Assembly: GCF_026342355.1 (NCBI RefSeq)
Contig: NZ_JAPEMV010000008.1
Location: 186,001-250,000 of the forward strand
Direction of reading: 5' to 3'
DNA from: Streptomyces sp. NBC_00249
GTDB lineage: Bacteria > Actinomycetota > Actinomycetes > Streptomycetales > Streptomycetaceae
DNA: 64,000 bases
Below the pieces are notes generated by a model. That model searched no databases and was not told where the DNA came from. It worked only from the letters and a program-made list of their open reading frames with translations. The position numbers were made by a program, and so were the translations under genes. Position 1 is the first letter of the stretch. Each line of letters begins with the position of its first letter. Positions 43,591-51,869 of this stretch are shown here, in pieces.

Positions 43591-44175
43591 TCAGCCGCGG
43601 TGGCCCGCCAGCTGCCAGGCTGCGGGCAGCAGGCCCATCGCCAGGGCGGCCTTGAGGGCGTCGCCGATGAGGAACGGGACGAGTCCGGCGGCGACGGCCG
43701 CGCCGAGCGACATCCCGGTGACGGCCATCAGGTACGGCACGCCCACCGCGTAGATCACCGCGGAGCCGAGCACCATCGTGCCCGCCGTACGCAGGACCGA
43801 GCGGTCGGCGCCGCGCCGCGCGAGGGCGCCGACGAGGCCGGCCGCGAGCAGCATGCCGAGCACGTAGCCGAAGGAGGCGCCGCCCGCGCCCGAGGTGCCG
43901 CCCGCGAACCAGGGCAGGCCGGCCGCGCCGGCCAGCGCGTACAGGGCGAGCGCGAGGAAGCCGCGCCGGGCGCCGAGGGCGGTGCCCACCAGCAGGGCCG
44001 CGAAGGTCTGGCCGGTGACCGGGACGGGCGAGCCCGGGACCGGTACGGCGATCTGCGCGGCGAGGCCGGTGAGCGCGGCGCCGCCCGCGACGAGGGTGAT
44101 GTCGCGGACCCGGCTCGCGGGCAGCAGGTCGGCGAGGACGGCGCCGGGCCGGAGGGAGACGGAAGCAGTGCTCAT
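43591..44175 (-). CDS. bioY: Biotin transporter BioY
   Basis: BioY is the substrate-binding membrane subunit of biotin ECF transporters. It has 194 residues and about six helices, with conserved PVPGSPVPVTGQTFAALL and LALYALAGAAGLPWFAGG. No ECF ATPase or T subunit is in the window, so it uses a shared module or works alone. ATG 44175 (MSTASVSLRPGAVLADLL) is chosen over an upstream ATG at 44292 because BioY proteins begin there. Confidence 0.93.
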   Translation of the reverse strand: MSTASVSLRPGAVLADLLPASRVRDITLVAGGAALTGLAAQIAVPVPGSPVPVTGQTFAALLVGTALGARRGFLALALYALAGAAGLPWFAGGTSGAGGASFGYVLGMLLAAGLVGALARRGADRSVLRTAGTMVLGSAVIYAVGVPYLMAVTGMSLGAAVAAGLVPFLIGDALKAALAMGLLPAAWQLAGHRG

Positions 44176-44313
44176 CGGGGGCTCCGCGAGGTGGTGATCG
44201 ACAGGACACCGCGAGGCTAGTGCGCGCCGCCGCGCCGACCCACCGTCGGCCGGGACAAAGCCCGACTGCCCGGTTTGGTGGGGACCGGACAAAGGTCTGG
44301 ACTTACACCCGAG

Positions 44314-44339
44314 TTGACGTGATCCGTATCACGGCCCAT
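44314..44339. promoter_or_regulatory. Palindrome with -35-like TTGACG upstream of permease 2
   Basis: The 16-bp palindrome CGTGAT-CCGT-ATCACG (44318-44333) overlaps TTGACG (44314-44319). A weak -10 (CATCTT) follows at about 17 bp. It looks like an operator for a GntR- or similar-type dimer in the bioY / permease 2 gap, which otherwise (44176-44457) shows nothing. Confidence 0.55.
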
Positions 44340-44457
44340 CTTCTACGACACGCCCTTTTTGCTCCTGCGGTCGTCCTCCAGTGAGACTGTAGGTTCCCGC
44401 CAATCCCTTGTGCAGCCCCCAGCGCCGCTTGGCCGACCGAGAGTACGAGCACCCCTC

Positions 44458-45855
44458 ATGCGCGACCGCCTGCCCGATCCACCCTCCCTCGACTCCGCCC
44501 TCCCGCCGGAGCCCCTGAGCCACGGCCTCAAGCAGCGCCACCTGACCATGCTCGGCCTCGGCGGCGTGATCGGCGCCGGGCTCTTCGTCGGCTCCGGCGC
44601 GGGCATCGGCATCGCCGGTCCGGCGATCATCTGCTCGTACCTGCTCGCGGGCGTGCTCGCGATGCTCGTGATGCGCGCGCTGGGCGAGATGTCGGCGGCG
44701 ATGCCCGCCTCCGGTTCGTTCTCCGTGTACGCGGAGAAGGCACTGGGGCGCTGGGCCGGTTTCTCGGCGGGCTGGCTGTACTGGTTCCTGCTGGTCGTGG
44801 TGCTGGCCGTGGAGGCGACCGGCGCCGCGAAGATCGCGAACGGCTGGGTGCCCTCGGTCGACCAGTGGGTGTGGGTGCTCCTGTTCATGGTGGTCTTCAC
44901 CGTGAGCAACCTGGCCGCCGTGAAGAACTTCGGCGAGTTCGAGTTCTGGTTCGCCGCCCTCAAGGTCGGCGCGATCGTGCTGTTCCTGATCCTGGGCACG
45001 CTGGCGGTCTTCGGCCTGCTGCCCGACACCCATCCGGTCGGCATGGCCAACCTCACCGGCCACGGGGGCTTCTTCCCCCAGGGCTTCGGCGGGGTGGTCG
45101 CCGGCATGCTCGCCGTCGTCTTCGCCTTCGGCGGCCTGGAGGTCGTCACCATCGCGGCCGCCGAGTCGGACGACCCGGCCCGCTCGGTGGCCCGCGCGGT
45201 GCGCAGCGCGGTGTGGCGCATCCTCTTCTTCTACGTCGGCTCGATGCTGGTCATCGTGACCCTGCTGCCGTGGGACTCGCTGGAGCCGGGGCAGAGCCCG
45301 TACGTGGCGGTCCTCGACTCCATCGGGATCCCGGCGGCCGGTCAGATCATGAACATCGTGGTGTTCGTGGCGCTGCTGTCGGCGCTGAACGCGAACCTCT
45401 ACGGTTCCTCGCGCATGGTGTTCTCGCTGGCCGAGCGGGGCGAGGCGCCGAAGTCGCTGCTGAAGGTCTCGGGCGGCGGGGTGCCGCGGCGGGCGGTGTT
45501 CGCCTCGGTGGCCTTCGGCTTCGTGTCGGTGGTGCTGAACCTGCTGTGGCCGGACACGGTATTCCTCTACATGCTCAACGCGGTCGGCGCGGTGCTGCTG
45601 TTCGTGTGGGCGCTGATCGCGGTCTCGCAGCTGCGGCTGCGGCGGATCCTGGAGCGGGACATGCCGGAGCGCCTGACGCTGCGGATGTGGCTGTTCCCGT
45701 ACCTGACGTGGGCCGCGCTGCTGGGGATGGCGGCGGTGCTGGTGCTGATGCTGTTCGACGACTCCGCGCGGCCGCAGCTGCTGTGGTCCTCCGGGGCGGC
45801 GGCGGCGGTCCTGCTGGTGGCGTGGATCCGGGAGGTCCGGGCCCGCCGGGCCTGA
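44458..45855 (+). CDS. Amino acid permease 2
   Basis: A 465-residue APC transporter, paralogue of permeases 1 and 3, with LGGVIGAGLFVGSGAGIGIAG in TM1 and EMSAAMPASGSFSVYAEKALG. The body from the GLKQRHL motif onward is well conserved among all three; the first 30 residues differ. ATG 44458 (MRDRLPDPP) has no good Shine-Dalgarno site, so the start could be slightly different. It is 95 bp before permease 3. Confidence 0.9.
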   Translation: MRDRLPDPPSLDSALPPEPLSHGLKQRHLTMLGLGGVIGAGLFVGSGAGIGIAGPAIICSYLLAGVLAMLVMRALGEMSAAMPASGSFSVYAEKALGRWAGFSAGWLYWFLLVVVLAVEATGAAKIANGWVPSVDQWVWVLLFMVVFTVSNLAAVKNFGEFEFWFAALKVGAIVLFLILGTLAVFGLLPDTHPVGMANLTGHGGFFPQGFGGVVAGMLAVVFAFGGLEVVTIAAAESDDPARSVARAVRSAVWRILFFYVGSMLVIVTLLPWDSLEPGQSPYVAVLDSIGIPAAGQIMNIVVFVALLSALNANLYGSSRMVFSLAERGEAPKSLLKVSGGGVPRRAVFASVAFGFVSVVLNLLWPDTVFLYMLNAVGAVLLFVWALIAVSQLRLRRILERDMPERLTLRMWLFPYLTWAALLGMAAVLVLMLFDDSARPQLLWSSGAAAAVLLVAWIREVRARRA

Positions 45856-45890
45856 GGCCTCCGAGCCCACTGCCTGCTGTCTCCCGCTGC

Positions 45891-45937
45891 CCACTGTCCG
45901 GATATTGGACACGGAATGTTCGATAACCGGACGGTGG
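45891..45937. promoter_or_regulatory. Double palindromic operator before permease 3
   Basis: Two inverted 21-bp arms (45891-45911 and 45917-45937) match at 17 of 21 positions around spacer CGGAA. The left arm itself holds TGTCC-N7-GGACA. It ends 13 bp before the permease 3 start, so bound protein would cover the promoter or the start of a short leader. Confidence 0.65.
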
Positions 45938-45950
45938 GCAGTATGGCTCC

Positions 45951-47384
45951 ATGAGCCAGAGCACCATCACACCCCCCGAACAGCAGCACGGCACGGCGGC
46001 GCCGGCCGGCGGCGGGTCCCCCCTCGGCAGCGGCCTCAAGCAGCGCCACCTCTCGATGATCGCCCTCGGCGGGGTCATCGGCGCCGGCCTCTTCGTCGGC
46101 TCGGGAGCGGGCATCGCGGCCGCGGGTCCCTCGATCGTGCTCGCGTACGCCGCCTCCGGGCTGCTGGTGATGTTCGTGATGCGGATGCTCGGCGAGATGT
46201 CCGCCGCCAACCCCGCCTCCGGCTCCTTCTCCGTGCACGCCGACCGGGCCATCGGCCCCTGGGCCGGCTTCACCGCGGGCTGGATGTTCTGGACCCTGCT
46301 GTGCGTGGGCGTGGCCATCGAGGCGATCGGCGCGGCGCACATCATGACGGGCTGGTTCCCGGGCACCCCCTCGTGGATGTGGGTGCTGGCCTTCATGGCG
46401 CTGTTCTGCGGCAGCAACCTGGCCGCCGTCTCCCACTTCGGGGAGTTCGAGTTCTGGTTCGCCGCCCTCAAGATCGGCGCCATCGCGCTCTTCCTGGGCC
46501 TGGGCGTCCTCGCCGTCCTCGGCCTGCTGCCCGGCACCTCCTCCCCCGGCGCCGCGAACCTGGCGCACGACGGCGGCTTCCTGCCCAACGGGGTCGACGG
46601 CCTGCTGGTCGGCCTGCTCGCCTCGGTCGTCGCGTACGGCGGCCTGGAGACGGTGACGATCGCCGCCGCCGAGTCCGACGACCCGGTCAAGGGCGTGGCC
46701 AAGGCCGTGCGGGCCACCATGTGGCGGATCGCGATCGTCTACGTCGGCTCGATGCTGGTCATCGTCACCCTGCTGCCCTGGAACGACCCGGCCGTCACCG
46801 CGCAGGGCCCGTACGCGGCGACCCTCGACCACCTGGGCATCCCGGCCGCCGGCCAGATCATGAACGTGGTCATCCTGATCGCCCTGCTGTCCGCGATGAA
46901 CGCCAACATCTACGGCTCCTCGCGCATGGCCTACTCCCTGGTCTCCCGGGGGCAGGGCCCCAAGGCGCTGGGCAAGGTCAGCGGCCGGGTGCCGCGCCGG
47001 GCCGTCCTGGCCTCCTCGGGCTTCGGGTTCGTCACCGTGCTGCTGTCGTACTGGTACCCGGACACCCTCTTCGCCTGGCTGCTGAACATGGTCGGCGGGG
47101 TCATCCTCATCGTCTGGGGCTTCATCGCGGTCTCCCAGTTCGTGCTGCGCCGGCGCCTGGAGCGCGAGGCCCCCGAGAAACTGGTCGTGAAGATGTGGGG
47201 CTTCCCGTACCTGACCTGGGTGGCGCTGGCCGGCGTCGCCGGGGTGCTGGTGCTGATGGCCGCGGACGAGGACACCCGGGTCCAGGTCGTCTTCACCGGC
47301 GGGCTGACCCTGGCCCTCGCCGTGACCGGGTACGTCATGCAGCGCCGGGCGGCGGCGGCCACCGAAAGCTCCCGTTCGCTGTAA
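45951..47384 (+). CDS. Amino acid permease 3
   Basis: A 477-residue APC transporter with TM1 motif LGGVIGAGLFVGSGAGIAAAGP and EMSAANPASGSFSVHADRAIG. It differs from 1 and 2 in TM3 (MFWTLLCVGVAIEAIGAAHI), where the others have YWF(F/L)(W/L)VVVLAVEA, so the substrate may differ. ATG 45951 (MSQSTITPPEQQHG) directly follows a strong operator-like element. Confidence 0.92.
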   Translation: MSQSTITPPEQQHGTAAPAGGGSPLGSGLKQRHLSMIALGGVIGAGLFVGSGAGIAAAGPSIVLAYAASGLLVMFVMRMLGEMSAANPASGSFSVHADRAIGPWAGFTAGWMFWTLLCVGVAIEAIGAAHIMTGWFPGTPSWMWVLAFMALFCGSNLAAVSHFGEFEFWFAALKIGAIALFLGLGVLAVLGLLPGTSSPGAANLAHDGGFLPNGVDGLLVGLLASVVAYGGLETVTIAAAESDDPVKGVAKAVRATMWRIAIVYVGSMLVIVTLLPWNDPAVTAQGPYAATLDHLGIPAAGQIMNVVILIALLSAMNANIYGSSRMAYSLVSRGQGPKALGKVSGRVPRRAVLASSGFGFVTVLLSYWYPDTLFAWLLNMVGGVILIVWGFIAVSQFVLRRRLEREAPEKLVVKMWGFPYLTWVALAGVAGVLVLMAADEDTRVQVVFTGGLTLALAVTGYVMQRRAAAATESSRSL

Positions 47385-47408
47385 CACCCCACGGCGAACG
47401 GAACGTCA

Positions 47409-47444
47409 GAGGCCGGGCCCATGCGAGCGCATGGGCCCGGCCTC
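47409..47444. terminator. Terminator after permease 3
   Basis: Perfect 17-bp stem GAGGCCGGGCCCATGCG with AG between the arms, 24 bp after the stop. Confidence 0.87.
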
Positions 47445-47516
47445 GGGCGTTTCCGGGGTGCCTCCAGGAGAGGTGACCCTTACTCGAACACAGGAATAGA
47501 TGCTGCTAGCGTGCAG

Positions 47517-47533
47517 TTGCGCATTAATTGCAA
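47517..47533. promoter_or_regulatory. Putative Nur box of sodF
   Basis: TTGCGC-N5-TTGCAA fits the Nur consensus tTGCaa-N5-ttGCAA (nickel-responsive Fur-family repressor) with two deviations in the left half. It lies 37-53 bp upstream of the sodF start in an AT-rich patch. In S. coelicolor Nur with nickel represses sodF. Confidence 0.72.
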
Positions 47534-47569
47534 TAAGCGATTGGCACGCCGAGGGGACCGGACACACGC

Positions 47570-48226
47570 ATGGCCATCTACACGCTTCCTGAGCTTCCGT
47601 ACGACTACGCGGCGCTGGAGCCGGTGATCAACCCGCAGATCATCGAGCTGCACCACGACAAGCACCACGCGGCCTACGTCGCGGGCGCCAACACCACGCT
47701 GGAGCAGCTGGCGGAGGCGCGCGACAAGGAGAACTGGGGCGCGCTCAACGGCCTCGAGAAGAACCTCGCGTTCCACCTCTCCGGCCACATCCTGCACAGC
47801 ATCTACTGGCACAACATGGCCAGCCCGAAGACCGGTGAGGGCGGCGGGATCCCGGACGAGAAGGACGGCCTGGGCGAGCTCCCGGCCGCGATCACCGAGT
47901 CCTTCGGCTCCTTCGCCGCCTTCAAGAAGCAGCTGACCTTCGCGTCCTCCGCCACGCAGGGCTCCGGCTGGGGCGTGCTCGCGTACGAGCCCATCAGCGG
48001 CCGTCTGATCGTCGAGCAGGTCTACGACCACCAGGGCAACGTGGGCCAGGCCTCGGTGCCGGTCCTCGTCTTCGACGCCTGGGAGCACGCCTTCTACCTC
48101 CAGTACAAGAACCAGAAGGTGGACTTCATCGAGGCCATGTGGAACGTCGTCAACTGGCAGGACGTGGCCAGGCGCTACGCCGACGCCAAGGCGAACACCC
48201 CGCTGCTGATCCCCGCCAAGGGCTGA
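47570..48226 (+). CDS. sodF: Superoxide dismutase (Fe/Zn type, SodF)
   Basis: Removes superoxide in the cytoplasm. The 218 residues include the Fe/Mn-SOD metal ligands: His in IIELHHDKHH (near 27), His in HILHSIYWHN, and Asp/His in VFDAWEHAFYLQY. The length and C-terminus (NTPLLIPAKG) match streptomycete SodF. ATG 47570 begins MAIYTLPELPYDYAAL. A Nur-box-like site precedes it, and a long structured 3' end may give a regulatory sRNA. Confidence 0.95.
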   Translation: MAIYTLPELPYDYAALEPVINPQIIELHHDKHHAAYVAGANTTLEQLAEARDKENWGALNGLEKNLAFHLSGHILHSIYWHNMASPKTGEGGGIPDEKDGLGELPAAITESFGSFAAFKKQLTFASSATQGSGWGVLAYEPISGRLIVEQVYDHQGNVGQASVPVLVFDAWEHAFYLQYKNQKVDFIEAMWNVVNWQDVARRYADAKANTPLLIPAKG

Positions 48227-48331
48227 CCGGCACCGCCGAGCTGTCCGCCTCGTGATCGTCTTCTCAACCTTCACCGGCGGGCATTTCCACCGCAGGGCCC
48301 CCGCGAGGACGTGACTCGCGGGGGCCCTGCG
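48227..48331 (+). ncRNA. Candidate s-SodF-like sRNA from the sodF 3' UTR
   Basis: In S. coelicolor a stable sRNA, s-SodF, is cut from the sodF 3' UTR and blocks sodN mRNA. Here the same position has a T/C-rich single-stranded segment (48251-48290) ending in a strong hairpin. The complement of 48276-48291 reads GGTGGAAATGCCCGCC, which looks like a ribosome site plus ATG. Exact ends are not known. Confidence 0.55.
48291..48331. terminator. Terminator after sodF
   Basis: Perfect 17-bp stem CGCAGGGCCCCCGCGAG / CTCGCGGGGGCCCTGCG with 7-nt loop; it also lies 22 bp past the stop of the converging gene. Confidence 0.9.
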
Positions 48332-48353
48332 CGTTGTCGTCCGGTATCGAGGG

Positions 48354-49001
48354 TTACTCGAAGCTGGGGCCCTTGTCGCGGGTCCGCTTGATCTCGAAGA
48401 AGCCCGGGGTGGAGGCGACGAGCAGGGTGCCGTCCCAGAGCCTGGCGGCGTCCTCACCGCGGGGGGTCGGGGTGACGACCGGGCCGAAGAAGGCCACGTC
48501 CTCGCCGTTCGAACCGGGCACGGAGATGACCGGGGTGCCGACCTCCTGGCCGACCCGCTCGATGCCGTCGTTGTGGGAGGCGCGCAGCTCCGCGTCGAAG
48601 GTGTCGGTGGTGCCGTACTTGGCGAGCTCCACCGGCAGGCCGACCTCGGCCAGGGCCTCTTCGATGACCTCGCGGGTGTTGCCGCGGCCCTCGTTGTGGA
48701 TGCGGGTGCCGAGCGCGGTGTACAGCTTGCCGGTGATCTCCTTGCCGAACTTCTGCTCGGCGGCGGTGACCACGCGGACCGGGATCCAGGCCTCGGGCCC
48801 GAGCAGCTTGCGGTAGGACTCCGGCAGCTCGTCGAGCTTGTTCTCGTTGAGCACGCCCAGGCTCATCACGTGCCAGCGGACCTCGATGTCGCGGAGCTTC
48901 TCGACCTCCAGGACCCAACGGGACGTCATCCACGCCCAGGGGCAGAGCGGGTCGAACCAGAAGTCGACCGGGGTCTTCTCGCGCGCCTGCGTGTCGGCCA
49001 T
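48354..49001 (-). CDS. DsbA-fold protein, Rv2466c/MrxA-like (CPWAW)
   Basis: The 215-residue thioredoxin-fold protein has FDPLCPWAWMTSRW near 18-31, with a single Cys followed by Pro-Trp in place of CxxC. This is the motif of M. tuberculosis Rv2466c, a mycothiol-dependent reductase/nitroreductase. An inserted helical domain and cis-Pro segment GTPVISV follow. It probably reduces electrophiles with mycothiol (family knowledge). ATG 49001 has AGGAGAGAC in front. It is divergent from pepN by 124 bp. Confidence 0.87.
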   Translation of the reverse strand: MADTQAREKTPVDFWFDPLCPWAWMTSRWVLEVEKLRDIEVRWHVMSLGVLNENKLDELPESYRKLLGPEAWIPVRVVTAAEQKFGKEITGKLYTALGTRIHNEGRGNTREVIEEALAEVGLPVELAKYGTTDTFDAELRASHNDGIERVGQEVGTPVISVPGSNGEDVAFFGPVVTPTPRGEDAARLWDGTLLVASTPGFFEIKRTRDKGPSFE

Positions 49002-49125
49002 GTCTCTCCTCGTATCAGCTAAGGCGTTGCTCATCACATCCCCATCGCCAACCGGTCCGGGGCCGCGCGCATTCCCCCATGGGAAGATTCGAGCCGAAAA
49101 CGCGATCACGCACGAAGGAGTGCAC

Positions 49126-51675
49126 GTGCCCGGTGAGAACCTTTCCCGCGACGAGGCCCACGAGAGGGCCGAACTGCTGTCCGTCGACGGGTACGAGGTG
49201 GTCCTCGACCTGAGGTCCGCGGTGGAGGAGGCCGAACCGGCCGAGGGCCCCCGGACCTTCCGCTCGGTCACCACCCTGCGCTTCCGGGCCGCCGTCCCCG
49301 GCGCCTCCTCCTTCGCCGACCTGATCGCGCCCTCCGTGAACTCGGTCACGCTCAACGGCCGCGCGCTGGACCCGGCCGAGGTCTTCGACGGGTCGCGGAT
49401 CGCCCTGGACGGCCTCGCCGCCGAGAACGTCCTCGTGGTCGACGCGAACTGCGCGTACAGCCGGACCGGCGAGGGCATGCACCGCTTCGTCGACCCGGAG
49501 GACGGCGAGGTCTACCTCTACACCCAGTACGAGCCGGCGGACGCCCGGCGGGTGTACGCGAACTTCGAGCAGCCCGACCTGAAGGCCCCCTACCGCTTCG
49601 AGGTGACCGCACCCGAGGGCTGGCAGGTGTGGAGCAACGGCGTGGAGGAGTCCCGCGAGGGGCTGACCCGGCGCTTCGCCGAGACCGCGCCCATCTCCAC
49701 GTACATCACCTGCGTGGTGGCGGGTCCGTACCACTACGTGACGGACACCTACACGCGCGGGGACCTGACGATCCCGCTGGGTGCGATGTGCCGCAAGGGG
49801 CTGGCGAAGCACTTCGACGCGGACGACGTCTTCCTCATCACCAAGCAGGGCTTCGACCTCTTCCACGAGATCTTCGACTACCCGTACCCCTTCGGGAAGT
49901 ACGACCAGGCCTTCGTGCCGGAGTACAACCTGGGCGCGATGGAGAACCCGGGGATGGTGACCTTCAAGGAGGAGTACATCTTCCGCGGGAAGGTCACTCA
50001 GGCCTCGTACGAGCGGCGTTCGAACACCATCCTGCACGAGATGGCGCACATGTGGTTCGGCGACCTGGTCACCATGAAGTGGTGGGACGACCTGTGGCTG
50101 AAGGAGTCCTTCGCGGACTTCATGGGCTCCTTCGGCCTGGTGGAGGCCACCCGCTTCGACCAGGCGTGGGTCAGCTTCGCCAACAGCCGCAAGGCGTGGG
50201 CCTACCGGGCCGACCAGCTGCCCTCCACGCACCCGGTCACGGCCGACATCCGCGACCTGGAGGCCGCGAAGCTGAACTTCGACGGGATCACGTACGCCAA
50301 GGGCGCGGCCGTGCTCAAGCAGCTCGTCGCGTACGTGGGGCGGGAGGCGTTCCTGGAGGGCGCGCGGCGCTACTTCAAGGCGCACGCCTACGGGAACACC
50401 ACCCTCGACGACCTGCTGTCGGTGCTCGGCGAGGTATCCGGGCGGGACATGGCCGAATGGTCGCGGGCCTGGCTGCAGACGGCGGGCGTGAACGCGCTGA
50501 CGCCGGCGGTGACGTACGACGCCGACGGGCGCGTGACGGAGCTGGCGGTCCTCCAGGAGGGTGACGAGCTGCGGCCGCACCGGGTCGCGGTCGGCCTGTA
50601 CCGGCTGGAGGCCGACGGCGCCCTGGTCCGCTACGCGCGGGCCGAGGCGGACGTGGCGGGCGCGCGGACCGTGGTCGCCGAGCTGGCGGGGGCCGAGCGG
50701 CCCGCGCTGGTCCTGGTCAACGACGAGGACCTCACGTACTGCAAGATCCGCTTCGACGAGGGCTCCCTGGAGACCCTGCGCGGCCACCTGGGCGGTCTGA
50801 CGGACCCGCTGGCCCGGGCCCTGTGCTGGTCGGCCCTGTGGAACCTGACGCGGGACGCCCTGATGCCGGCCCGGGACTTCCTGTCGCTGTTCCTGGCCCA
50901 CGCGGGCCGGGAGAGCGACGTCGGCGTGCTCCAGATGCTGCACGCGCAGGCGCTGACCGCGGTCACCCGCTACGCGGCGCCCGAGCGGCGCGAGGCGAGC
51001 GGACGGGAGCTGGCGGCGGGCGCCCTGCGCGAGCTGCGGGTGGCCGAGCCGGGCTCGGAGAGCCAGCTGACCTGGGCCCGTTTCCTCGCCGCGAGCGCCT
51101 CCTCGGAGGGTGACTTCCAGCTGCTGCTGGGCCTGCTGGAAGGTTCGGCGCGGATCGACGGCCTGGACGTCGACCAGGAGCTGCGCTGGGACTTCCTGCT
51201 GCCGCTGGTGGCGCACGGGGCCGCGGACGAGGACGCGATCGGCGCCGAACTGGCGCGCGACGACACGGCGTCGGGCAAGCGGCACCAGGTGCGCTGCCTG
51301 GCGGCGCGGCCGTCGGCGGCGGTCAAGGACCAGGCGTGGGCGGCGGTGGTCGCGTCGGACACCCTGTCGAACGCGCTGGTCGAGGCCACCATCGACGGGA
51401 TGCAGCAGCCCTCACAGCGGGAGCTGCTGGCGGCGTACGCCGGACGCTACTTCGAGGTGATCGAGGGGATCTGGGCGGACCGGTCGATCCAGATCGGGAT
51501 CGACGTGGTGAAGGGCATGTACCCCTCGCTCCAGGACTCCCCGGCCACGCTGGAGGCCACGGACGCCTGGCTCGCCGCCCGCCCGGACGCGGCTCCGGCC
51601 CTGCGCCGCCTGGTCCTGGAGTCCCGCGACGACCTGGCCCGCGCCCTGCGCGCCCAGGCCCGCGACGCCTCCTGA
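49126..51675 (+). CDS. pepN: Aminopeptidase N (M1 family), copy 1
   Basis: Zinc aminopeptidase that trims N-terminal residues of peptides. It has 849 residues: N-terminal saddle domain, GAMEN exopeptidase motif in YNLGAMENPGMVTF, zinc motif HEMAH-18-E (LHEMAHMWFGDLV ... KESFAD), and an ERAP1-like C-terminal helical domain. GTG 49126 ((M)PGENLSRDEAHERAEL) has GAAGGAG upstream. The second copy (62116) starts almost the same (PGTNLTREEAQQRAKL) but has GAMENAGAVT, so this copy carries Pro after GAMEN, which may shift specificity. Confidence 0.94.
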   Translation: MPGENLSRDEAHERAELLSVDGYEVVLDLRSAVEEAEPAEGPRTFRSVTTLRFRAAVPGASSFADLIAPSVNSVTLNGRALDPAEVFDGSRIALDGLAAENVLVVDANCAYSRTGEGMHRFVDPEDGEVYLYTQYEPADARRVYANFEQPDLKAPYRFEVTAPEGWQVWSNGVEESREGLTRRFAETAPISTYITCVVAGPYHYVTDTYTRGDLTIPLGAMCRKGLAKHFDADDVFLITKQGFDLFHEIFDYPYPFGKYDQAFVPEYNLGAMENPGMVTFKEEYIFRGKVTQASYERRSNTILHEMAHMWFGDLVTMKWWDDLWLKESFADFMGSFGLVEATRFDQAWVSFANSRKAWAYRADQLPSTHPVTADIRDLEAAKLNFDGITYAKGAAVLKQLVAYVGREAFLEGARRYFKAHAYGNTTLDDLLSVLGEVSGRDMAEWSRAWLQTAGVNALTPAVTYDADGRVTELAVLQEGDELRPHRVAVGLYRLEADGALVRYARAEADVAGARTVVAELAGAERPALVLVNDEDLTYCKIRFDEGSLETLRGHLGGLTDPLARALCWSALWNLTRDALMPARDFLSLFLAHAGRESDVGVLQMLHAQALTAVTRYAAPERREASGRELAAGALRELRVAEPGSESQLTWARFLAASASSEGDFQLLLGLLEGSARIDGLDVDQELRWDFLLPLVAHGAADEDAIGAELARDDTASGKRHQVRCLAARPSAAVKDQAWAAVVASDTLSNALVEATIDGMQQPSQRELLAAYAGRYFEVIEGIWADRSIQIGIDVVKGMYPSLQDSPATLEATDAWLAARPDAAPALRRLVLESRDDLARALRAQARDAS

Positions 51676-51692
51676 CCCACCCGGGTCCGTAC

Positions 51693-51729
51693 CGACGGCG
51701 GGGCTGGACGCGGTCCAGCCCCGCCGTCG
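51693..51729. terminator. Terminator after pepN copy 1
   Basis: Perfect 17-bp stem CGACGGCGGGGCTGGAC with GCG loop, 18 bp past the stop. Confidence 0.9.
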
Positions 51730-51800
51730 TACGAGAGGCCCGGCCGGCCCCCGGCAAGGGCACTCCATCGGCAGTCGAACGCCCGTACTTTAGCCCCAGC

Positions 51801-51829
51801 TTGTCCGCATTTGTCGACGAGCTTGTAAC
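51801..51829 (+). promoter_or_regulatory. Promoter of the AbiEi-like gene
   Basis: TTGTCC (-35), a 17-nt spacer and TGTAAC (-10) stand 41-69 bp upstream of the start codon in one of the few AT-rich patches here. Confidence 0.55.
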
Positions 51830-51869
51830 AGGCGTTAGCAAGGCCATGGCCTGAGGGAATCACCGCGTC

